NCBI RefSeq assembly: GCF_042684585.1
Contig: NZ_JBHULS010000004.1
Span: 62,001-126,000, forward strand
Source: Algorimicrobium sediminis
GTDB taxonomy: Bacteria > Bacteroidota > Bacteroidia > Flavobacteriales > Flavobacteriaceae
Direction: 5' to 3'
Length of the DNA stretch: 64,000 bases
In this document: one piece after another, positions 54,535 through 61,261 of the stretch
Numbering within the stretch: the stretch's first letter is position 1
Layout: every line of letters starts with the position of its first letter
Position numbers and translations under genes: made by a program
Notes under the pieces: model-generated
Databases searched by the model: none
Told to the model about the DNA's origin: nothing
What the model saw: only the letters and a program-made list of their open reading frames with translations

Positions 54535-54981
54535 TTATGGCGTATAGTTGGGTAACTCCTTTAAAAAAACATAGCGCTCGGCTTGTAAATCCATCATGCA
54601 ATAATAATGGTTTATGCCGTTTGTTACCATTAAATAATTGGCGTTTAGTGTGCGGTTATATTGCGCAATTTGGTCGAATGTACCCTGATTAATAGCAATG
54701 TTTGGCGCCTTGCACTCCACAATAATATGAATACTTCCATCTGGATTGTACACCACAATATCGTAACGTTTTTTAAGGCCGTTAACACGCAATTCTTTTT
54801 CTACATTTATAAGTGATTTTGGGTAATTTTTCTCCAACATTAAAACCTGTAGGCAATGCTGTCTTACCCATTCCTCTGGTTGCAAAATCACAAATTTTTT
54901 TCGAATGGGATCGAATATAGATACTTTATTTTCGCTATTTTTGAAACGAAACGAAAACTGCGTAAAATTAAGTGTTTGCAT
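54535..54981 (-). CDS. Solo type I restriction HsdR N-terminal nuclease-like protein
   Basis: The 148 residues match the HsdR_N_2 domain: PEEWVRQHCLQVLM, INVEKELRVNGLKKRYDIVVY, HIIVECKAPNIAI, FDQIAQYNRTLNANYLMVTNG. The Asp of RYDIVV and Glu-x-Lys of ECK form a PD-(D/E)XK nuclease core. There is no helicase part and no HsdM/HsdS partner, so this is not a restriction system. It is opposite the holA gene with 66 nt between start codons. Confidence 0.9.
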   Translation of the reverse strand: MQTLNFTQFSFRFKNSENKVSIFDPIRKKFVILQPEEWVRQHCLQVLMLEKNYPKSLINVEKELRVNGLKKRYDIVVYNPDGSIHIIVECKAPNIAINQGTFDQIAQYNRTLNANYLMVTNGINHYYCMMDLQAERYVFLKELPNYTP

Positions 54982-55002
54982 GGGTATTACCTAGAGTTTT
55001 GC

Positions 55003-55033
55003 CAAAGTTACGGTACAATAATGACATACCAAA
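55003..55033 (-). promoter_or_regulatory. Promoter of the solo HsdR-N gene
   Basis: On the minus strand TTTG (55030-55033) and TAACTTTG (55003-55010), spaced by 19 nt, lie 21 nt upstream of the ATG at 54981. Confidence 0.55.
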
Positions 55034-55084
55034 CGCTGTGCCCGCTTTTTGAAACACCCAGATAAAATAAAAATAGTAACAATT

Positions 55085-56089
55085 TTGGATGAAGTTAAAC
55101 AACTGGTAGCCGATATAAAGAAACGGTATTTTAAACCTATTTATTTATTAATGGGCGAGGAGCCTTATTACATTGATAAAATTTCAAATTATATCCAAGA
55201 AACGGTTTTAACAGAAGAGGAACGCGGGTTTAACCAAATGGTACTGTACGGTCGGGATGTTACCGTGGACGACATAGTTGGTCATGCAAAACGGTTTCCT
55301 ATGATGGCCGAATACCAAGTTATTATTGTAAAGGAAGCGCAGGATTTGCATAAGAGCATTGAGAATTTAGTGGCCTATACCAAAAACCCGCAGCCATCCA
55401 CAATTTTGGTTTTAAATTATAAATACAAAAGTATTGATAAGCGCAAAGCCCTGTACAAAGCCATAAAAAAAGTAGGCCTTGTTTTTGAGAGTCCCAAGCT
55501 TTACGAAAACAAAATACCAAGCTGGATGAACCGTGTTTTGGCAGCTAAAAACTATAGCATTACCCCAAAGGCGGCCCTTATGCTAACTGAATTTTTAGGT
55601 ACGGACTTGAGTAAAATTAGTAATGAGTTGGATAAACTGGTTATTATTTTACCAGAAGGCACACAAATTACGCCGGAGTTAGTTGAAGAAAATATTGGTA
55701 TTAGTAAAGATTACAATAACTTTGAATTACACAAAGCTATTGCTTACAGAGATACTGTTAAAGCCCTAAAAATTGTAAAATATTTTGGAGAAAACCCTAA
55801 AGAGAATCCCATGGTGCTGGTTATAGGTTTCTTGTTTACTTATTTTAGTCGCATTTTACATTTACACGGTTTACACGACAAATCGCCTAGAAGTGTTTCG
55901 GCAGCCTTAAAGATTTCTCCTTTTTTTACAGAAGAATACATTGTAGCCGCCAAAAATTATCCTATGAAGAAGGTGAGTGCTATAATTTCGGATATTAGAA
56001 CCTTCGACGCTAAAAGTAAAGGTGTAGGTGCGCAAGCAGTTAGTCAAGGTGACTTGCTAAAAGAATTGCTAGTACGTATTATGTATTAG
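55085..56089 (+). CDS. holA: DNA polymerase III delta subunit
   Basis: HolA is the clamp-loader subunit that opens the beta clamp. The protein (334 residues) has the family blocks YFKPIYLLMGEEPYYIDKISNYIQ in part, LNYKYKSIDKRKALYKAIKK, FLGTDLSKISNELDKL and NFELHKAIAYRDTVKALKIVKYF. There is no ATG at the front; I prefer the TTG at 55085, giving M-D-E-V-K-Q, as in related genes; the alternative is TTG at 55049. The N-terminal part is an AAA+ fold without functional Walker motifs, as usual for delta. Confidence 0.93.
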   Translation: MDEVKQLVADIKKRYFKPIYLLMGEEPYYIDKISNYIQETVLTEEERGFNQMVLYGRDVTVDDIVGHAKRFPMMAEYQVIIVKEAQDLHKSIENLVAYTKNPQPSTILVLNYKYKSIDKRKALYKAIKKVGLVFESPKLYENKIPSWMNRVLAAKNYSITPKAALMLTEFLGTDLSKISNELDKLVIILPEGTQITPELVEENIGISKDYNNFELHKAIAYRDTVKALKIVKYFGENPKENPMVLVIGFLFTYFSRILHLHGLHDKSPRSVSAALKISPFFTEEYIVAAKNYPMKKVSAIISDIRTFDAKSKGVGAQAVSQGDLLKELLVRIMY

Positions 56090-56135
56090 TGTTTTTTGAA
56101 AATTTAACAAAATCCAATTTAAATTATAAACAATT

Positions 56136-56164
56136 GTTAAACAGTGTTTTAAATTCTGTTTAAC
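56136..56164. repeat. Perfect inverted repeat upstream of the PfpI-like gene
   Basis: GTTAAACAG (56136-56144) and CTGTTTAAC (56156-56164) are perfect 9-bp arms separated by 11 nt, 54 nt upstream of the ATG at 56218 and 46 nt after holA. No T-run follows, so an operator is more likely than a terminator. Confidence 0.5.
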
Positions 56165-56217
56165 GCTTATTATTATGTATACTAAAGGTATTAACTAATA
56201 ACTTAAACATACATATA

Positions 56218-56778
56218 ATGAAACATTTAAATAGTAAACGCGTAGCCATTTTAGCTACAAACGGATTTGAAGAAAGTGAATTAATTTCGCCTAAAAAAGC
56301 GCTAGAAGAAGCAGGCGCTCATGTGGATATTGTGAGTTTGGAATCGGGTACTATAAAATCGTGGACTGACGGAAATTGGGGTAAAACGTATGCTGTTGAC
56401 AAAACGCTGGACAGTGTTTCGCAAAGCGATTATAACGCCTTAATGTTACCTGGCGGCGTGATCAATCCAGACGTATTGCGAAAAAACAAAAACGCCGTGA
56501 GTTTTGTGAAATCGTTTTTTGAAAATCACAAACCAGTTGCAGCCATTTGTCACGCACCTTGGTTATTAGCCGAAGCGGATGTTTTAAAAGGACGACAAGT
56601 AACATCTTACGATTCCATTAAAACCGATATTATAAATGCTGGTGCACACTGGGTAGACGAAGAAGTTGTGGTAGACAACGGATTGATAACAAGTAGATCT
56701 CCAGAGGATTTACCTGCGTTTAATGCCAAATTGGTAGAAGAGGTTTACGAAGGTAAACACGCCAGTCAGACAGCTTAA
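56218..56778 (+). CDS. PfpI/DJ-1 family type 1 glutamine amidotransferase-like protein
   Basis: The 186 residues show the YhbO/PfpI fold: VAILATNGFEESELISPKKAL with the catalytic Glu of the family, ALMLPGGVINPD, and nucleophile Cys in AAICHAPWLLAEADVLKGR, followed by TSYDSIKTDIINAGAHWVDEE. Relatives act as stress-related glyoxalase or deglycase-type proteins; peptidase activity is reported for archaeal forms only. Its own hairpin terminator follows. Confidence 0.94.
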   Translation: MKHLNSKRVAILATNGFEESELISPKKALEEAGAHVDIVSLESGTIKSWTDGNWGKTYAVDKTLDSVSQSDYNALMLPGGVINPDVLRKNKNAVSFVKSFFENHKPVAAICHAPWLLAEADVLKGRQVTSYDSIKTDIINAGAHWVDEEVVVDNGLITSRSPEDLPAFNAKLVEEVYEGKHASQTA

Positions 56779-56796
56779 TACAAACCACAAACCATT

Positions 56797-56831
56797 AAAA
56801 AACCTTAATAGCAGACCTATTAAGGTTTTTT
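56797..56831. terminator. Bidirectional terminator
   Basis: A perfect 14-bp stem (AAAAAACCTTAATA / TATTAAGGTTTTTT) with a 7-nt loop lies between convergent genes. Confidence 0.9.
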
Positions 56832-56841
56832 GTTTTACACA

Positions 56842-57318
56842 TTATCCAATTAATTCATTTAAAGCCAAATTATAATCGTGTTGTAAATCGGCGTGCAGGT
56901 TGCCAGCAATTTTTTTTATTCGGGTTATTTGGCTATTGTAAATATTCGTTAAGGTTGTATTATTTTTAATACTGGGCTTCAGTTTCATTAAACATGAACA
57001 GAAATGCAATAAAAGCTCTATTTCGGTTTCTTTTTTCAACGAGTATCGCGCATATTTTTTTATTAATCGTAAAATTTTACGCACACTTTTTTTAATATAA
57101 AAATAACTAGTGGTATTTATCTCGGAAAAGGCTTGGCTTATATGGGCTTTTACAAGCTGTATGTACGCATCTTCATCATGAGACTCAAATAATAAATAGG
57201 TGAGGAGCTCCTTGTTTTCTTTTTTAAATTTGGATAATCTTAAAACCAATGCTATTAATTCGCTATCCGTTTTATCCTGTAATTCTTTTTTTATGGTGGT
57301 AACGGAAACGGCTTTCAT
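56842..57318 (-). CDS. Helical hypothetical protein
   Basis: I cannot name this 158-residue protein. It is almost entirely helical and Lys-rich (VTTIKKELQDKTDSELIALVLRLSKFKKENKELL, read in two pieces; KSVRKILRLIKKYARYSLKKE). There is no signal peptide or membrane segment. It lies 33 nt downstream of the DoxX gene and may share its transcript. Confidence 0.72.
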   Translation of the reverse strand: MKAVSVTTIKKELQDKTDSELIALVLRLSKFKKENKELLTYLLFESHDEDAYIQLVKAHISQAFSEINTTSYFYIKKSVRKILRLIKKYARYSLKKETEIELLLHFCSCLMKLKPSIKNNTTLTNIYNSQITRIKKIAGNLHADLQHDYNLALNELIG

Positions 57319-57351
57319 AGTATAAGGGTTATTAGCATGAAGGATTTCTTT

Positions 57352-57729
57352 TTATTTTTTATCCAAGGCATATTTACCTGGTCCAGCAAGAAAAATGACT
57401 ACAAAGCCAACCAGATATAAAAGTGCTTTTTCTTTAACAAAAAAGTCGTCTTGAAGGTGTACAATAAAAGCAGCGACCACCATGGTTATGGCAGCAGGAA
57501 TAGCAGCCAATTTGGTTTTAAAACCTACAATTATAAATAAAGGAGCCACTACCTCGCCAATAAGTGCTAATATTAAGGATACGGTTGGCCCTAAACCTAA
57601 TGGATCGCCAAATTCTATGGGGCTTGCAAACAAACGTTCTATTTTAGGTATGCCGTGAGCCAACATCATACCAGACATACCAATTCTTAAAATAGCTAAA
57701 GCTAAATCTGTGTAATTTTTTGTAAACAT
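57352..57729 (-). CDS. DoxX family membrane protein
   Basis: The 125 residues form four membrane segments with the DoxX pattern: LALAILRIGMSGMMLAHGIPKI, GPTVSLILALIGEVVAPLFIIVGF and AAIPAAITMVVAAFIVH. Members are small inner-membrane proteins, sometimes linked to quinone- or thiol-related redox, with no confirmed activity here. It precedes the helical hypothetical. Confidence 0.92.
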   Translation of the reverse strand: MFTKNYTDLALAILRIGMSGMMLAHGIPKIERLFASPIEFGDPLGLGPTVSLILALIGEVVAPLFIIVGFKTKLAAIPAAITMVVAAFIVHLQDDFFVKEKALLYLVGFVVIFLAGPGKYALDKK

Positions 57730-57800
57730 AATTCTGTCTTATAAAATTTTTAAATCCGTTAGGATACGGGTTACTTACGCTTTTAAAGGTACTAAAAAAG

Positions 57801-57840
57801 AAAAAGACCTGTTCATTTTATTAAAAAAAACAGGTCTTAT
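57801..57840 (-). terminator. Terminator of the 2-oxoacid dehydrogenase gene
   Basis: On the minus strand AAGACCTGTT and AACAGGTCTT (10-bp arms, 15-nt loop) are followed by TTTTTCTTTTTT, starting 30 nt after the stop codon at 57871. Confidence 0.8.
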
Positions 57841-57870
57841 TAGTTAATGTATTGTTTGTTACATAGTTAT

Positions 57871-60282
57871 TTAACGAAGTTTCGGGAAACTGCTTGGGTT
57901 TGCTTCATGCATTACATTGTAAACGGCTTCAAAAACATCTTCAACAGATGGTTTAGAGAAATAATCGCCATCCGTGCCATAAGCTGGTCTGTGTGCTTTA
58001 GCTGTTAGTGTTTCCGGCTTACTATCTAGGTGCTTATAAGCATTTTGTTTGTCCAAAATTTCGCTTAAAATAAAGGCCGAAGCGCCACCCGGTACATCTT
58101 CATCTATAACCATTAATCGGTTTGTTTTTGCTACACTTTTTACAATGTCATGATTAATATCGAATGGTAATAACGACTGTATATCAATAATTTCAGCATG
58201 TATACCAACTTCTTGAAGTTCTTTAGCGGCTTGCTCTACAATACGCAGCGTAGATCCGTAAGAAACTAATGTAATATCGGCGCCTTCGCGAATGGTTTCT
58301 ACCACACCTAAAGGGGTTTTAAATTCACCAATATTTGTCGGCATTTTTTCCTTTAAACGGTAGCCATTTAAACATTCTACAATTAAAGCAGGTTCATCAC
58401 TTTCCATTAAAGTATTGTAAAAACCAGCAGCTTTGGTCATATTTCTTGGCACTAACACATGAATACCACGAATTAAATGCATAACACCGCCCATTTGCGA
58501 GCCCGAATGCCAAATACCTTCCAGTCTGTGCCCACGGGTTCTAATTATTAAAGGCGCTTTTTGGCGACCTCTTGTTCTGTATTGCAAGGTGGCTAAATCG
58601 TCGCTCATAATTTGCAAAGCGTACAAAATATAATCTAAATATTGGATTTCAGCAATGGGGCGCAAACCGCGCATAGCCATACCAATACCTTGGCCTAAAA
58701 TGGTAGCCTCACGAATACCAGCATCTGATACGCGCAATTCGCCATACTTTTCTTGCATGCCTTCTAAACCTTGGTTTACATCGCCAATATGGCCGGCATC
58801 TTCACCAAAAATAAGCGCTTCCGGATATTTGCTAAAAATAGCATCAAAATTATCACGTATTACCAAACGGGCATCTACATCTTCGCTAGAATCGCTATAA
58901 GTAGGCTTAACCTCTTTAATGTGTAAAGCAGATTTACTGGATTGCGAATATAAATGCGAACTGTATTTAGGTTGTATGGTATCTGTATAATTGGTAATCC
59001 AAGCAGTTAGCTCTTGTTTAGTCGCCGATGTTTCGTGCACCACATATCGTAACGCTTTTCTGGCTGTCGATAAAATATCTTTTCGGATGGGCTCTGAAAT
59101 TTCAGCCAAATCATTTTTAAGTTTATCAATAAAAACGCGGTTGCTACTAGCAGCAGAAACGGTTTCTAACAAGGCAACTAATTCATTTTGCTCCTGTTTT
59201 AGTGGGCTTGAAAATGCCGTCCAAGCTGCTTTTTTACCATCGCGAACTTGCTTTTTAATTGTTTTTTCAAGAGCAGATAAATCATCATCAGTTGCAATGT
59301 TATTAGCTATTATCCACTCACGAAATTTTACATTACAATCAAATTCTGCTTCCCAAGCCAAGCGCGCTTCATTTTTATAACGCTCATGCGAACCAGATGT
59401 TGAGTGACCTTGTGGCTGTGTTAATTCCTGAACATGAATTAAAACAGGCACATGTTCTTCACGAGCAATTTTTGCTGCTTTTTGGTACGTTTCAATTAAA
59501 GTTGGATAATCCCAACCCATAACGCGTAAAATTTCAAATCCGTTTTGATCTTTTTCACGTTGGAAACCTTTTAATATTTCTGATATGTTTTCTTTAGTAG
59601 TTTGATATTTAGCATGTACAGAAATTCCGTATTCATCGTCCCAAACACTCATAACCATAGGAACCTGTAAAACACCCGCGGCATTTATAGTTTCGAAAAA
59701 TAAGCCTTCACTGGTACTGGCATTTCCAATAGTTCCCCAAGCTACTTCATTACCTTTATTAGAAAAATGGGTGGTATTGATACCTGTTACATGTCTGTAA
59801 ATTTTTGATGCTTGCGCTAAACCTAGTAAACGAGGCATTTGGCCGGCTGTAGGTGAAATATCTGCACTGGAATTTTTTTGCTCTAATAAATTATTCCAAT
59901 TGCCATTTTCGTCTAAACTCTGTGTTGAAAAGTGACCACCCATTTGGCGTCCTGCCGACATAGGTTCGTCTTTTAAATCGGTATTACCGTAAAGACCCGC
60001 AAAAAACTGCTCGATATTTAAAGCGCCAATAGCCATCATAAATGTTTGATCGCGGTAATATCCAGAACGGAAATCGCCATTTTTAAACGCTTTAGCCATC
60101 GCTAATTGAGGTACTTCTTTACCATCGCCAAAAATTCCAAATTTTGCTTTACCAGTTAGTACTTCACGGCGTCCAAGCAAGCTACATTCGCGAGAGGTTA
60201 CGGCCAAGGTATAATCGTTTAAAACTTCTGTTTTAAAATCTTCAAAAGATAGGTCTTTATTTACTTCAGAGTTTGCTTTCAT
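57871..60282 (-). CDS. 2-oxoacid dehydrogenase E1 component, fused alpha and beta
   Basis: This thiamine-diphosphate enzyme decarboxylates a 2-oxoacid and passes the acyl group to the E2 lipoyl domain. The 803 residues fuse E1-alpha (about 1-430: ThDP motif GTIGNASTSEGLFFETINAA, HVQELTQPQGHSTSGSHERY) with E1-beta (about 470-803: FGEDAGHIGDVNQGLEGMQEKYG, split for length, and GIREATILGQGIGMAMRG). The fused form is common in Bacteroidota and probably acts on branched-chain 2-oxoacids or pyruvate. E2 and E3 are not in this window. Strong promoter upstream, hairpin terminator downstream. Confidence 0.93.
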   Translation of the reverse strand: MKANSEVNKDLSFEDFKTEVLNDYTLAVTSRECSLLGRREVLTGKAKFGIFGDGKEVPQLAMAKAFKNGDFRSGYYRDQTFMMAIGALNIEQFFAGLYGNTDLKDEPMSAGRQMGGHFSTQSLDENGNWNNLLEQKNSSADISPTAGQMPRLLGLAQASKIYRHVTGINTTHFSNKGNEVAWGTIGNASTSEGLFFETINAAGVLQVPMVMSVWDDEYGISVHAKYQTTKENISEILKGFQREKDQNGFEILRVMGWDYPTLIETYQKAAKIAREEHVPVLIHVQELTQPQGHSTSGSHERYKNEARLAWEAEFDCNVKFREWIIANNIATDDDLSALEKTIKKQVRDGKKAAWTAFSSPLKQEQNELVALLETVSAASSNRVFIDKLKNDLAEISEPIRKDILSTARKALRYVVHETSATKQELTAWITNYTDTIQPKYSSHLYSQSSKSALHIKEVKPTYSDSSEDVDARLVIRDNFDAIFSKYPEALIFGEDAGHIGDVNQGLEGMQEKYGELRVSDAGIREATILGQGIGMAMRGLRPIAEIQYLDYILYALQIMSDDLATLQYRTRGRQKAPLIIRTRGHRLEGIWHSGSQMGGVMHLIRGIHVLVPRNMTKAAGFYNTLMESDEPALIVECLNGYRLKEKMPTNIGEFKTPLGVVETIREGADITLVSYGSTLRIVEQAAKELQEVGIHAEIIDIQSLLPFDINHDIVKSVAKTNRLMVIDEDVPGGASAFILSEILDKQNAYKHLDSKPETLTAKAHRPAYGTDGDYFSKPSVEDVFEAVYNVMHEANPSSFPKLR

Positions 60283-60301
60283 AGGTGACTAGGTATTTTT
60301 G

Positions 60302-60332
60302 CAAAGGTAATTATTAAAACTAATATTTACAA
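60302..60332 (-). promoter_or_regulatory. Promoter of the 2-oxoacid dehydrogenase gene
   Basis: On the minus strand TTG (60330-60332) and TACCTTTG (60302-60309), spaced by 20 nt, lie 19 nt upstream of the ATG at 60282. Confidence 0.6.
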
Positions 60333-60339
60333 CGCAATA

Positions 60340-60376
60340 AGGTGTTATAAAAATAGTGTATTCTTATAAAACACCT
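60340..60376. repeat. Bulged inverted repeat
   Basis: AGGTGTT (60340-60346) and AACACCT (60370-60376), extended by ATAA/TTATA with a bulge, form an imperfect hairpin upstream of the E1 promoter. Only modest stability is expected. Confidence 0.3.
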
Positions 60377-60727
60377 GTTTTTGCTGAAATGTTTTCAATA
60401 AAACCAGATTAAATGAAATTCTGTTACAGATTCTGTAGTGAAAATAAGAATTGGTACTTAATTAGACCATTAATAGTAATGTGATAAAACTAAAACTAAT
60501 AGTGTTTTAAAATTCAAAGTTATAATAAACCTGGTTTTTTGGGTAAATGCCGCTCTTATGCAAATACCAAACACTTTAAAATAGGTGATTAGGTAATTAG
60601 TTAATAATCAATTTTCTAAAGGAATTACTGAAGAAACATCTTGCAAATTATGTGTTTTGCATAAAATTAGTATGTTTAATAACTATCTCAAACTAGCTTT
60701 CCAATTGATAGCCCCAAAATTAATCGT

Positions 60728-61240
60728 ATGAATACAGTTATTAATGTTTTAATTATGGATGATCATCCCATAATCATTGGCGCTTATAGACGTGCGTTAG
60801 AAGAACTTTCTAAAAGTAATCCCGAATTTTCTTTCTGTATATTTCAAGCCACAGCAATGGATGAAGCGCTTGATTTGATTGATAAAAAGTTTTCGCGAAA
60901 TAAATTAGATTTACTCATTTTGGATATAAGTATGCCAAAAAGCAAAAGAAATAATTTACATTCAGGGGAAGATTTAGGTCAACATGTAAATATTAAACTC
61001 GAAAATTATCCAGATACGGAATTTGAAGTTTTAAACGGAATAGTTAATAACATATCTTTAATTCCTGATAAAGATGGTTTGTATTTAATAGATGTAAAAC
61101 TTCCAGAAAAATTAATGACGTTGTACAATAAAAAAATAGATTTCAAGCAAGAAATGAGAGGTTCTGCTGAAATTATTACAGAAGATTTAAGATTAATTGA
61201 GCGTTTCTTTTATCTATTTAAAGAAATACTAAAAAGATAA
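60728..61240 (+). CDS. Chimeric ORF: truncated response-regulator receiver fused to HlyD-family adaptor C-terminus
   Basis: Residues 1-84 are the first half of a LuxR-type receiver: acidic pair D11/D12 in MDDHP and phospho-acceptor D66 in LILDISMP, then SGEDLG. The part with the conserved Thr/Lys and the HTH is absent. From about residue 85, QHVNIKLENYPDTEFEVLNG and ISLIPDKDGLYLIDVKLP match the C-terminus of HlyD-type membrane-fusion proteins of bacteriocin/peptide exporters; the end ITEDLRLIERFFYLFKEILK is also typical of them. The junction falls at LGQ (60974-60982). It has no exporter, peptide or kinase gene beside it, so it looks like a deletion product of a larger operon, or an assembly error. 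It is probably non-functional. Confidence 0.75.
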   Translation: MNTVINVLIMDDHPIIIGAYRRALEELSKSNPEFSFCIFQATAMDEALDLIDKKFSRNKLDLLILDISMPKSKRNNLHSGEDLGQHVNIKLENYPDTEFEVLNGIVNNISLIPDKDGLYLIDVKLPEKLMTLYNKKIDFKQEMRGSAEIITEDLRLIERFFYLFKEILKR

Positions 61241-61261
61241 AACCTTTAAACTAACTAAACC

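Larger units (their letters stand above)
60283..60727. other. Intergenic stretch upstream of the chimeric ORF
   Basis: These 445 bases are AT-rich. They hold the promoter of the E1 gene (60302-60332) and a bulged hairpin with arms AGGTGTT and AACACCT (60340-60376). There is no ORF, tRNA or terminator with a T-run. The weak TATGTTTA near 60669 might be a promoter for the following ORF. Confidence 0.55.

Noticed and set aside
54535..55010. A restriction-modification or defence island around the HsdR-N gene
   Set aside because: No methylase, specificity subunit, helicase or toxin-antitoxin gene is near; neighbours are glycosyltransferase and holA.
60283..60727. Short GG-leader bacteriocin gene upstream of the chimeric ORF
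   Set aside because: I looked for a small ORF with a Gly-Gly leader because of the HlyD tail; none is present in the 445 bases.
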